Of a DNA stretch of 64,000 nucleotides, positions 36,344 to 44,751 are shown piece after piece. The stretch is from assembly GCF_001651865.1 (NCBI RefSeq), contig NZ_LPUX01000064.1, positions 372,001 through 436,000 on the forward strand. The letters are read 5' to 3'. The stretch comes from Sinorhizobium glycinis (GTDB lineage: Bacteria > Pseudomonadota > Alphaproteobacteria > Rhizobiales > Rhizobiaceae). The position numbers were made by a program, and so were the translations under genes. Positions within the stretch are counted from its first letter, which is position 1, and every line of letters begins with the position of its first letter. Below the pieces are notes generated by a model. That model saw only the letters and a program-made list of their open reading frames with translations, was not told the DNA's origin and ran no database searches.

Positions 36344-37036
36344 TTAGCGGACGCCGGCCTGGCGCAGTTGCGGAGGCAGTGTCTCAAAGGCCCGGATCAG
36401 TTCGCCGACGGAGGCAGCCCCCATCTTGTGCATCGCACTGCTGCGATGCGCTTTCACCGTCACTTCGCTGATGCCGAGATCGAAGGCGATCTGCTTGTTG
36501 AGGCGCCCGCGCGCGACTTCGTACAGAACTTCACGCTCGCGCTGCGTCAGCGTCTCGAGGCGTTCGATGTTGAGCCGGGAAATCGCCGCTGCGGCGCGCC
36601 GCTCGGCGTCCATCGCAATGCCCGCAGCGACTGCGTCAAGCAGCGTTTGGTCCCGCACCGGTTTGGTGAGGAAATCCACCGCACCGGCCTTCATCGCCTC
36701 GACGGTCATCGGGATGTCACCATGCCCGGTCAGGAAGATGATCGGCTTCGGGTTGCCGTTATCGGCCAGATGGCGCTGCAGATGGAGACCGCTTTCCCCC
36801 GGCATGCGCACATCGAGGATCAAGCACCCGGGGGCGTCCAGCAAATCCGCGTCAAGCAATTCCCGAATCGAGGCAAAGCTGACCGGCCGGAAACCCGCCG
36901 ACAGGATCAGCTCCGACAGTGCCGCGCGAACCGACGCGTCGTCGTCGACAATAACAACGAGCGGCTCATCCTCTTCACTCCCAAGCTGCGGTGACGATGA
37001 CGACGTTCTCCGCAGGAAAGGCTCGCTAACTCCCAT
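36344..37036 (-). CDS. Two-component response regulator, FixJ/NarL type
   Basis: 230 residues. After a 24-residue lead, the receiver domain has VVIVDDDASVRAALSEL, the phospho-acceptor aspartate in LILDVRMPGESGLHLQ near residue 76, and lysine in DFLTKPVRDQ. The LuxR-type C-terminus is LTQREREVLYEVARGRLNKQ and SEVTVKAHRSSAMHKMG. ATG 37036 follows AAGGAGGG. It is the third response regulator in the cluster that begins with the sensor kinase at 38155-41373, separated from the others by a repeat-bearing gap. Confidence 0.87.
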   Translation of the reverse strand: MGVSEPFLRRTSSSSPQLGSEEDEPLVVIVDDDASVRAALSELILSAGFRPVSFASIRELLDADLLDAPGCLILDVRMPGESGLHLQRHLADNGNPKPIIFLTGHGDIPMTVEAMKAGAVDFLTKPVRDQTLLDAVAAGIAMDAERRAAAAISRLNIERLETLTQREREVLYEVARGRLNKQIAFDLGISEVTVKAHRSSAMHKMGAASVGELIRAFETLPPQLRQAGVR

Positions 37037-37064
37037 GTCACCCTCCTTCTAATTGTCTCCTGCA

Positions 37065-37165
37065 TGATTCCTCAAATCGGAATCGATTTAAGGACAAAAT
37101 CATGCAGTGATTCAAAGCGCTCCAGCGACCTTTGCGCGTCTAATTAGACGCGCGGCGCTGTAGAG
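37065..37165. repeat. Rhizobial intergenic repeat, copy 3 (longest)
   Basis: It starts with ATTCCTCAAATCGG and AATCGATTTAAGGAC, continues through ATTCAAAGCGCTCCAGCGAC and ends in GCGCGGCGCTGTAGAG. Its two halves match the copies at 3151-3220 and 980-1032. It runs 26 bases into the 3' end of the neighbouring response-regulator gene. Confidence 0.65.
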
Positions 37166-37514
37166 CAATGGCAATTGCCGCAAGCAGGGCCTGGGCATCG
37201 AAAGGCTTGCGGAAAAACCCGCTAATGCCTTGGGCGCGGCCCTGATCGGCTATCTCGTGGCGGCCCGTGATCAAGAATACCGGCAGTTCGGGACGCGACT
37301 TCTTTACAAGGTCACGAAGCTCGAGGCCGTCCATCCCAGGCATTCCGATATCGGTGATGAGCACGTCCAGGTCCGACACTCCATTGGCGAGCAACGACCC
37401 CGCCGACGAGAAGCTGCGGGCCACATAGCCCGCGGATTCCAGGAGGTCGCTCACCGATTCAAGCAGCCTTGCATCGTCATCGACAATTGCCACGACATGT
37501 CTTTTCTTGTTCAT
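37140..37514 (-). CDS. Single-domain CheY-like response regulator
   Basis: 124 residues, receiver domain only: HVVAIVDDDARLLESVSDLL, phospho-acceptor aspartate in LDVLITDIGMPGMDGL near residue 53 and lysine in GFFRKPFDAQAL near 104. ATG 37514 is chosen (GGGAGGG upstream); a TTG six bases earlier is possible. It begins just as the FixJ-like gene ends. Its final codons, encoding LQRRASN and the stop, lie inside the intergenic repeat 37065-37165, so its native C-terminus seems to have been replaced. It may be a phosphate sink or shuttle for the adjacent kinase. Confidence 0.85.
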   Translation of the reverse strand: MNKKRHVVAIVDDDARLLESVSDLLESAGYVARSFSSAGSLLANGVSDLDVLITDIGMPGMDGLELRDLVKKSRPELPVFLITGRHEIADQGRAQGISGFFRKPFDAQALLAAIAIALQRRASN

Positions 37515-37516
37515 GC

Positions 37517-38158
37517 TCAATTCCCTCCCACTCGACGGGAGTGGGTGATCGGTATTTCCAGCCTTTCGGCGATCCGCACGAGATCGGCGAGCGAGGCTGC
37601 GGCCATTTTGTGCATCACGTTTCGTCTGTGGATCTGCAGCGTGACCTCGCTGATGCCCAACTCGGCGGCCGCCTGCTTGTTGAGAAGACCGCTCACGACG
37701 AGCGGCAGTACCTCCCGCTCTCGCGGCGTTAGCTCGCGATAGCGTTGTCCCAGAACGCTGAGCTCGGCGCGTTCCGCTCTCTTGTCCCGATCTTCAGCGA
37801 TCGCCGCGCCGATTGCTGCCATGAGGTCAGCATCGCTGAAGGGTTTCGTCAGGAAATCCACGGCGCCGTGCTTGATCGCACGCACTGAAGATGGAATGTC
37901 GCCATGCCCCGTGATGAACACGATCGGCGGATGATCCCCGTCCGCGATCTGCCTCTGCAGATCGAGGCCGTTGATATCCGGCAATTCGACATCGAGAATG
38001 AGGCAGGCAGGGAGATCCGGCTTATCCGCGCTCACATATTCGCCGGCTGATGCAAAGGAAACAGCGCGCATGCCATGCGAGTCCAGGAGGTCGCTGAGCG
38101 CCTCGCGGATGCGTTCATCGTCGTCGACGATGAAGATGACATGATCATCGCTCATCAT
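37517..38158 (-). CDS. Two-component response regulator, FixJ/NarL type
   Basis: 213 residues. Receiver: VIFIVDDDERIREALSDLL, aspartate in LILDVELPDINGLDLQ near residue 55, lysine in DFLTKPFSDADL. DNA-binding LuxR-type domain: LTPREREVLPLVVSGLLNKQ and SEVTLQIHRRNVMHKMAA. Its start overlaps the stop of the sensor-kinase gene (ATGATGA), so it is the prime cognate regulator. Closely similar in plan to the protein of 36344-37036, suggesting duplication. Confidence 0.88.
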   Translation of the reverse strand: MMSDDHVIFIVDDDERIREALSDLLDSHGMRAVSFASAGEYVSADKPDLPACLILDVELPDINGLDLQRQIADGDHPPIVFITGHGDIPSSVRAIKHGAVDFLTKPFSDADLMAAIGAAIAEDRDKRAERAELSVLGQRYRELTPREREVLPLVVSGLLNKQAAAELGISEVTLQIHRRNVMHKMAAASLADLVRIAERLEIPITHSRRVGGN

Positions 38159-41100
38159 GGCGCTGCCTTCGCTTCAACCGGCAGGGTGAAGATGAACTTT
38201 GCTCCCTGCGGTTCGTTCTTCTCGGCCCACAATCGTCCGCCGTGCAGCTCGACGATCGAACGGCAGATCGCCAATCCCATGCCCATGCCGTCTTTTTTTG
38301 TCGTGAAGAACGGCTCGAATACCCTGTCGGGAAATTCAACGCCCGGACCTAAATCGCTGATCTCGGTCTGAATCACATCTCCGATATAGCTTGCGCGCAT
38401 GCCAAGCACCCTGTCGCCCGCAACAGAGCCCATTGCCTCCATGCCGTTGCGAATGAGGTTGATGAGAACCTGCTGGATCTGGATATGGTCGATTGCGATC
38501 GGCGGAAGGCCGCCGTCGATCTGCAGGTCGATCCGAACGCGCCGCCGCGCCGCCTCGTCGGCCAGAAGGTTGCGCACTTCACTGATCACGCTGGTAAGCG
38601 CCGCATTGATCCTCGTGCCTATGGATTGCTTGAACAAGGCGCGAATGCGGCTGACGACGTCGGCCGCCGAATTGGCATCCCGGACGATGCGCTCTACCGT
38701 TCGCTGCGCGCGCTCGATATTCGGCGGTACGGCCGTGAGCCAACGCTGGCAGGCATGCGAATTTGCCACGACGGCTGCCAGGGGCTGGTTCACCTCGTGT
38801 GCGATGGAAGCCGAAAGCTCGGAGAGGCTGGCTGCCTGATTTGCCCGAGCCAGACTCTCCTGCGCGAGGCGCAACTGTTCCTCTGCCCGGACCTCTCCGT
38901 CGATATCCAGGCATATGACATTCCATTGAACGATCGTGCCCTCGGCATTGCGCATCGGCGCAGCACGCGTTTCAACCCAGCGATATTCGCCGTCAAATCG
39001 CCGCAGACGGTGCCTTCGTGCATAGGGTTCGCCCGTGGCCAACGAATAGGCATAGTTCTCCTTGACACCATCGACCTCGTCAGGGTGGACGCCGGCATCA
39101 AGCGTGCCCTCCAACCGGGACTTGCCCGTTCCGTCGAGCTCTTCAAGCTTATAGCCAAGGAAGTCGCGGAGCTGCGGATTGCGGTATACCGGCTCCCCAT
39201 CCGGAGCGGCGCAATCGATCATTGCAGGCAGCGTCTCAACGATCTGCCAGAGGGAGCGTTCCCTTTCGCGCAGCGCCTCCTGGACGCGCAGCTGATCGTC
39301 GATGTCATGTGAGAGGCCGTACCACTGGACGATGCGTCCGCTCTCGTCCCTGAGCGGCTCCGCAGTGCCTTGTACCCAGCGATAGACGCCATCCTGACGC
39401 CGAAGGCGATACTGCTTGGAGAAGCGCTCGCCCGTGACGAAGGAACGGTTGAGAGCCTCCTCAAGACCGATCGCGTCGTCAGGGTGAACGGCGGTTTCGA
39501 TTATAGCTTGCAGCCGGCTCAGGCCTGGCTTGTCCAAATCCGCAATTTCCAGGCCGAGAAAATTTATCACGCGTTTGTTGAAGAAGGTCGGTTCACCGTC
39601 GGGGCTCAGCCGCCAGAGGAGGCTTGGGACCATGTCTACGAGCTGGGAGAGCTCCCGCTCACGGTCTCGCAATGCCTCCTGTGCCCGCACCTCGTCATCG
39701 ATGTCTATGGCAGCCGCGTACCATTGCACGATCTCTCCTCTTTCGTTTCTCAACGGCTCCGCACGGCCTTCCATCCAGCGATAGACGCCATCTGCGCGAC
39801 GCCGCCGATATCGTATCGTGTAGGGCTTGCCGGTGAGGAGAGCGTGGCCAAGGACCTCTTTCATTCGAGGTCCATCCTCGGGGTGAACGGTTGCTCCTAT
39901 CAGGACCGCCAGGCGACTCCTGTCCAGTTCGTCCCAACTGGCGACGTCCTCCATACCGAGAGATTCCAAAGTGCGCTTGCTGAAGAAGGTCGGCTCGCCG
40001 TCAGGCGCCATGCGTGCAATGTGAACCGGAACCATATCGACCAGCAGCGACAGCTCGCGCTCGCGCTCGCGCAGCGCCTCCTGCGCGCGCACCTCGTCGT
40101 CGATATCGATAGAAACCCCATACCATTGCAAGACCGTTCCGTCCTCGTCACGCCGGGGCTCGATTCTGCACTCCGCCCAACGGTAAATGCCATCCCTTTC
40201 GCGCCAACGAAATCGCATCGCCGCTCCGCTGCCGGTATCGAAACAATTCCCCAGCGTGGCCTGCACTGCCGGAGCATCCTCGGGGTGGACGAGCTCTTGC
40301 AGCAGGTTTTCGATCCGCGGCTCTTCGACGGCATCGAAGTCCTCGATAACCGAGCGGAAATGGTCCTGATATCGCTTGTTGAAGTAGGCCGACCCGCCGG
40401 TCGGCGTCGCACTCCATATCCGGGCCGGAACGGCGTCGATCAGCTGCTGCAGTTGGCGCTCGCTCTGGCGCACCGTGAGCAGCGCCAGCTGATGCTGCCG
40501 GGATATGGCGGCCACGATCAGCGCCGATAATGCCGAGATGGCCAGAAAAAGTTGCAGCATAATGTGCTTTTGCCTCTGGGCCTCGGGATCTCCGGCAAAT
40601 TGGCTGGAGCCGGATATGGTGAACATCAGCGTGATCAGGGCAAGGAGGATCAAGCTGACGGCGGCGCCTTTGAACTCGAACCGCACTGCGGCCCAGAGAA
40701 GAGGCGGCATGACGATGTAGGCGAAGGGCAGGTAGCCGCTGAGTGATAGGGCCGCGACACAGAGAAGGATCAGCCCCAGGGCGCAAGCTTCCATCCATTG
40801 CGAGCTCGAGAGCCGGGGCTTGCCATGCCAGCTATTGAACATGACCAGCACCAGCGGTGCCACGATCAGGACTCCGGTGGCGTCTCCGATCCACCAAAGA
40901 GGCCAGGCCGATGTGAAGGATTGCGATTGTATGGCAAACCACGCAAGTGTCGCACTTCCGACAGTCGCGCCCACAACAGGCGCAATTCCGGCTCCCAGCA
41001 CGACGAATGCGAGAACTTCTTGCAGGGTTTCCAGCCGGACCGGCCGCCCTAGCACCCGGTTCACCAGCCATGCCCCAGTCGCTGCTTCAAGCGCGTTGGC

Positions 41101-41373
41101 AATATAGATGAGCACGGCCGCGGGCAGCGGGCTGTGGAACCACAGGGCATTGCTGAACAGTTCAGCCAGGCAGCCGCTGAGCACCCACCAAGGCCAGCTG
41201 CAGGGTGGGGTGAGAACAAGCGTGGCCATGAAAAGCCCGCCCGGAGGCCAAATGGAAACACCTGTCCCCGGTACGATTGCGAGCGACTGAGCGAAACCGC
41301 AGCCCAGAACATAGGCCGCGAAGAATAGCCCCAGGTGAGAGAATTTGGGGCGGTGCGACCACACGCTCATCAT
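38155..41373 (-). CDS. Membrane sensor histidine kinase with MASE1 and four PAS domains
   Basis: 1072 residues. About eight to ten membrane segments form a MASE1-like sensor (residues about 10-290; VPGTGVSIWPPGGLFMATLV near 35 and WPLWWIGDATGVLIVAPLVL near 165). Four PAS/PAC units of about 130 residues follow (VPARIWSATPTG, VPVHIARMAPDGEPTFFSKR, VPSLLWRLSPDGEPTFFNKR, LPAMIDCAAPDGEPVYRNPQ), each closing with the IVQWYG type of PAC sequence. The catalytic end has the H-box SIAHEVNQPLAAV (His about 857), N-box INLIRNGMEAM and G-boxes DLGPGVEF and GMGMGLAICRSIVELHGG. Its neighbours are three response regulators. Its ligand is unknown. Confidence 0.88.
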   Translation of the reverse strand: MMSVWSHRPKFSHLGLFFAAYVLGCGFAQSLAIVPGTGVSIWPPGGLFMATLVLTPPCSWPWWVLSGCLAELFSNALWFHSPLPAAVLIYIANALEAATGAWLVNRVLGRPVRLETLQEVLAFVVLGAGIAPVVGATVGSATLAWFAIQSQSFTSAWPLWWIGDATGVLIVAPLVLVMFNSWHGKPRLSSSQWMEACALGLILLCVAALSLSGYLPFAYIVMPPLLWAAVRFEFKGAAVSLILLALITLMFTISGSSQFAGDPEAQRQKHIMLQLFLAISALSALIVAAISRQHQLALLTVRQSERQLQQLIDAVPARIWSATPTGGSAYFNKRYQDHFRSVIEDFDAVEEPRIENLLQELVHPEDAPAVQATLGNCFDTGSGAAMRFRWRERDGIYRWAECRIEPRRDEDGTVLQWYGVSIDIDDEVRAQEALRERERELSLLVDMVPVHIARMAPDGEPTFFSKRTLESLGMEDVASWDELDRSRLAVLIGATVHPEDGPRMKEVLGHALLTGKPYTIRYRRRRADGVYRWMEGRAEPLRNERGEIVQWYAAAIDIDDEVRAQEALRDRERELSQLVDMVPSLLWRLSPDGEPTFFNKRVINFLGLEIADLDKPGLSRLQAIIETAVHPDDAIGLEEALNRSFVTGERFSKQYRLRRQDGVYRWVQGTAEPLRDESGRIVQWYGLSHDIDDQLRVQEALRERERSLWQIVETLPAMIDCAAPDGEPVYRNPQLRDFLGYKLEELDGTGKSRLEGTLDAGVHPDEVDGVKENYAYSLATGEPYARRHRLRRFDGEYRWVETRAAPMRNAEGTIVQWNVICLDIDGEVRAEEQLRLAQESLARANQAASLSELSASIAHEVNQPLAAVVANSHACQRWLTAVPPNIERAQRTVERIVRDANSAADVVSRIRALFKQSIGTRINAALTSVISEVRNLLADEAARRRVRIDLQIDGGLPPIAIDHIQIQQVLINLIRNGMEAMGSVAGDRVLGMRASYIGDVIQTEISDLGPGVEFPDRVFEPFFTTKKDGMGMGLAICRSIVELHGGRLWAEKNEPQGAKFIFTLPVEAKAAP

Positions 41374-41769
41374 CAGCTGCTCCTGCCGGACAAACTCGGG
41401 GGATCGTCAGCGCGTACAGCACGTGTTCTCGATATCGGGGCTGGCGAACTCGTCTCGACACCGTAGACCCGCCGCGCCACAGCCGCAATTCATGGAAATC
41501 CATGCATTGCGCCGCGACGTCGCCGCTTCGTGCAAGGCTGGATCGGACCGCGTGAGCCGGAGATTACTGCATGCGTCCTTCCTGCCTTGTTGGCTGACGG
41601 CCCGCAACTCCGAGAGACTTCGGCGACCGACGTCGACGACGAGCCGCTACTTGCCGCCCTGGCGTGAGACAAGGCAGCAAGCCAACGACCTTCTTTTTCT
41701 CGAGCTGCTTCACGACGCCTTGGCGATAGGTGTTTGCGGTCGACTACATTTCGTAAAACCGCCGCTGCC
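41374..41769. other. Intergenic region upstream of the sensor kinase
   Basis: 396 bases, no supported gene. It should hold the promoter of the sensor-kinase/response-regulator operon; no specific motif was recognised. Confidence 0.4.
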
Positions 41770-42141
41770 TCACTCTCCGGGCTTTAACCTGGTGCCTGAG
41801 GGCTTGTCCGTTTGGCGACCGGCAAAAAGCTGGATTGCAGCAATCGTCGCGACGCAAAGCCCAAGCAGGACGTGTGTCCACATCGCGACAGGCGCTGATC
41901 CGAAGCCGAGCAGGAATGGGGCGACCGCCGCCCAGCACCCCAGGAGGAGATTGGACCATTCGGCCCAAGCCCCATAGCGCGTGAGGGCCACGGCAGAGCA
42001 GCAGACCATCAACGTGCCCGTGATCCCCGCATTCCATGCGACGACGGGTAGTCCGCCGAACATATATGCAGCGCAAATGAAACCTGCACCAAGAACCAGA
42101 TTGCTCCACTCCAACGACTTACTTGGCACTTCGCTTTTCAT
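41770..42141 (-). CDS. SPW-repeat-like membrane protein, second copy
   Basis: 123 residues with four hydrophobic segments in two related halves: SLEWSNLVLGAGFICAAYMF near residue 9 and AEWSNLLLGCWAAVAPFLLG near residue 65, ending GSAPVAMWTHVLLGL. It matches the layout of the SPW protein at 3300-3656, in particular the EWxN and MWTHxxLG positions, although the SPW triplets themselves are degraded to YMF and APF. ATG 42141 follows GGAG. Function unknown. Confidence 0.75.
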   Translation of the reverse strand: MKSEVPSKSLEWSNLVLGAGFICAAYMFGGLPVVAWNAGITGTLMVCCSAVALTRYGAWAEWSNLLLGCWAAVAPFLLGFGSAPVAMWTHVLLGLCVATIAAIQLFAGRQTDKPSGTRLKPGE

Positions 42142-42580
42142 CTCTCATCTCCTTTTCCGGTTTGTGCCGCAGCACTTCAGGGACCGTGTGGTCGGGCTAG
42201 GAGAATGGGGCAGTATGGTGCACGCATCTATTCTGCGCAGGCATCTGCCGGGTGATGCTAAAGGCGGGAGCAGTTCGGCACTTGGATATTGGTCGTTATC
42301 CAGGCGCTCGGGCCGGAGGGCGTTCGTGCTGCTTTCGTTGAGCCACACTGATGCTACGGAAGCTGGAGAAGGTTCCCGCTTGCGATGCCACTCAAAACCG
42401 GCGCAAGCAGCCGCTGGGCCTTCTTCACCTTCTCCGTCAAGGCATTCACCCTTTTGGCGGCATGCTCTTGCGCGCCTTCTCCCTCAGCTCACGTATTATT
42501 CGATATGCGGCCCCTGCTACCCGCCAATGTCACCGAACTGCCTTATTGACATAGCAATGCAATGATGGCAGTAAACTGTC
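42142..42580. other. Intergenic region between SPW and TetR genes
   Basis: 439 bases with no supported gene. Just before the TetR start, TGACA (42547-42551) and TGTCA (42577-42581) form an inverted pair, and TTGACA at 42546-42551 could be a -35 element. No other signal was recognised. Confidence 0.4.
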
Positions 42581-43210
42581 ATGAGCAACACACAGACCAC
42601 CCTTCGTGAACGACAGGTAAAGGCGACGCACGACCTCATTCTGGAGGTCGCGATGCGACTCATGCATGAGAATCCAAACGGTCCGTTCTCGCATGAAATC
42701 ATTGCCGAGGCCGCAGGTATCGGCGCGCGTACCGTTTACCGCCATTTCCCAACCCGCGACGATCTCCTGCAGGCGATGTGGATTCGTCTGCGCGACAAGA
42801 CCGGGACCCGGTTCCCGGAGAGCGAGGACGAAATCGTTCCGCTCATCCGGATGGCATTCAGCAATTTCGAAGAGCATGAAGCGCTTGTGCGCGCTTCGCT
42901 GCAGGCGGCCGGAAGCACGATCCGTGATCGCGGCGCGATCGAGGGGCGTCCGGCGTTTCGCAAGAGTCTCGCCGCCATTCTCGATGGACTGCCACCCGAA
43001 GAGGAGCGCCGCCTCGTCGCGGTCTGCCTTGCGATCTACAGCGCGCCGTTCTGGCAACTGTTGCGCGACCGCGGCCTGCTGTCTGGGCGTGAGGCTGGTG
43101 AAGCCGCGGCTTGGGCCATCGACATGATTTTGCAATCAGCGCGTGCCGCCTCGCAAAAAAGCGAACGGCAAACCGCCACATCAGCAGGAGAAGGAGAGAA
43201 GCATGAGTGA
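42581..43210 (+). CDS. TetR-family transcriptional regulator
   Basis: 209 residues. The N-terminal helix-turn-helix is ILEVAMRLMHENPNGPFSHE and IIAEAAGIGARTVYRHFPTR (residues 20-60). The C-terminal ligand domain is divergent, as usual. It overlaps the cupin gene by eight bases, so the two are one transcript; the cupin gene is the likely target along with its own promoter. Confidence 0.85.
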   Translation: MSNTQTTLRERQVKATHDLILEVAMRLMHENPNGPFSHEIIAEAAGIGARTVYRHFPTRDDLLQAMWIRLRDKTGTRFPESEDEIVPLIRMAFSNFEEHEALVRASLQAAGSTIRDRGAIEGRPAFRKSLAAILDGLPPEEERRLVAVCLAIYSAPFWQLLRDRGLLSGREAGEAAAWAIDMILQSARAASQKSERQTATSAGEGEKHE

Positions 43211-43727
43211 AAAACAGGGGGACGAGCGCGGCAATGTCCGTCGATTGGCTCGCGGGGAGCAGGGGAAGCTCGACGTGCTCGGCATTCTGCTTGAGTTGAA
43301 GATCGGTGAAGCCGAAACCGGCGGGCACTACAGCCTGTTCGAGGCGGTCGTGCCGCCGGGCGCGGGGGTGCCGCTGCATCAGCACGCGCAGCAGGAAGCC
43401 TTCTATGTGCTCGAGGGCCAATCGCAGTTCTGCCGCATGGGCGCGAGCGGTGCGGAATGGATCGATGTCGGCCCGGGCGATACGATCAGCATTCCCGGCG
43501 GGGCGATGCACGGCTTCCGCAATCCCGGTCCCGCGGCGGTGCGCCTGTTGATTACCTGTGCCCAAGGCATGGAAGCGTTCTTCTGCGAGGCAGGCGTGTC
43601 CGTCGCGGCCGGATCGCCTGCGCCGTCCGGCCCGCCGTCACCGGAGGACATTGATCGGGTCATCGGCATTGCGATCAGGCATGGCCAGACCTTCGCTCCG
43701 CCGGAAACAATGCCGTCGGTAGCCTGA
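43203..43727 (+). CDS. Cupin-domain protein (quercetin 2,3-dioxygenase-like)
   Basis: 174 residues, single cupin. Metal ligands are plausible in GVPLHQHAQQEAFYVLEG near residue 55 (two His and a Glu) and in SIPGGAMHGFRNPG near 98. ATG 43203 has GGAGAAGGAGAG upstream and overlaps the TetR gene, indicating co-expression. The layout matches TetR-controlled single-cupin proteins of unknown substrate. Cytosolic. Confidence 0.8.
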   Translation: MSEKQGDERGNVRRLARGEQGKLDVLGILLELKIGEAETGGHYSLFEAVVPPGAGVPLHQHAQQEAFYVLEGQSQFCRMGASGAEWIDVGPGDTISIPGGAMHGFRNPGPAAVRLLITCAQGMEAFFCEAGVSVAAGSPAPSGPPSPEDIDRVIGIAIRHGQTFAPPETMPSVA

Positions 43728-44027
43728 CGCCTTCAGCCCGGCGTTGTTAATTGCTTCGCCAGCAATTGCGATCGTCCTGCACGGCTTGTCACCGGTTGCA
43801 GCCCGGGAGGATTCGAGCCCCGCTTTGAAGACGCAAGTCAAATCCATCGCATTGATCCGCCCCATATGATCATTCGATTTCCCTCGCCCTCAGTGCTTCG
43901 CTAAATCGGGATCGACGGCGCGCGTGCCGCTGTCGGAACCTGATGCACAGCCGTAACCGCAATCACCGGAAAATCTGCAGTCGCCGCCAATACTGGGCCG
44001 AATTGGAATGGTCCCAAAGGAGATCTG
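43728..44027. other. Intergenic region
   Basis: 300 bases; AATTGC/GCAATT at about 43749-43767 is a weak dyad after the cupin stop. Nothing else was recognised. Confidence 0.35.
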
Positions 44028-44414
44028 ATGATGAACCTTCTTTCGAAAATCTGCTGGATCGGAGCAGTACTCTATGCTGTCGCCGGCATGGTATTCGGCA
44101 TCGTCATGTCGGCATCAGGCGACCACTCGCTTTCTCCCGCGCATGCACATCTCATTCTGCTCGGCTGGGTGACGCTTGCACTTTACGGCACATTTTACAC
44201 GCTGTGCGCAGAAGCGACGAAAACCTGGGTGGCAAGAATTCAGGTCGCGCTCGCGCATCTCGGTGTTCTGGTCCTTACACCCGGTATCGTGCTCGCGATC
44301 CAGGGCAGAAGTGAAACCCCGGCCAAGGTCGGAGCAGTCATCGTGCTTATGTCCATGCTTCTGTTTGCGACAGTCGTCTTCACGCAACCAACGCGCTCGG
44401 CCAAAAGCGCCTAG
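44028..44414 (+). CDS. Small four-helix membrane protein, haem-copper-oxidase-subunit-I-like
   Basis: 128 residues, four membrane segments. SPAHAHLILLGWVTLALYGT near residue 37 carries a pair of histidines and the Gly-Trp seen in the first helices of cbb3-type oxidase/NorB proteins. Proteins of this size are sometimes annotated as cytochrome-oxidase-like. It is too short to be an oxidase. Tandem ATG codons begin it, with AAAGGAG upstream. Function unknown. Confidence 0.72.
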   Translation: MMNLLSKICWIGAVLYAVAGMVFGIVMSASGDHSLSPAHAHLILLGWVTLALYGTFYTLCAEATKTWVARIQVALAHLGVLVLTPGIVLAIQGRSETPAKVGAVIVLMSMLLFATVVFTQPTRSAKSA

Positions 44415-44751
44415 CGGACCTGCTGTCACTGCATGCGATTTCCGTCGTCGGGAGACGGTGGCATCAATGACCTCGTTACGACGGATCGCCCGGACCTCCG
44501 GTGGGATCGGTCAGGTCATCGACGTGCGCAAACATTGGTCGGGACTTTTCTGAACAATATGACGATGGTCCTCGGGACCGAGGAGACAAGGACATAATCA
44601 AGATCCGTTAGAAAAGACGCCCTCCCGGGCATTCGCCGTCGGCATCTGTCAGCCGCGGCAGCACTTTCGAAAAATCCAATCCGCTTCAACGCCGCGCGTC
44701 CGCGTGCCGGCGAACGAAACCTCTGTGTCAACAAATACTCAGGAGATACGA
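44415..44751. other. Intergenic region upstream of the RTX gene
   Basis: 337 bases without a supported gene; presumably includes the RTX promoter. No terminator or operator was recognised. Confidence 0.35.

Noticed and set aside
36344-41373. Calling the kinase and regulators fixL and fixJ
   Set aside because: The regulators are FixJ-type, but the kinase has a MASE1 membrane part and four PAS domains, and no haem-binding PAS could be recognised; no nif/fix genes are near.
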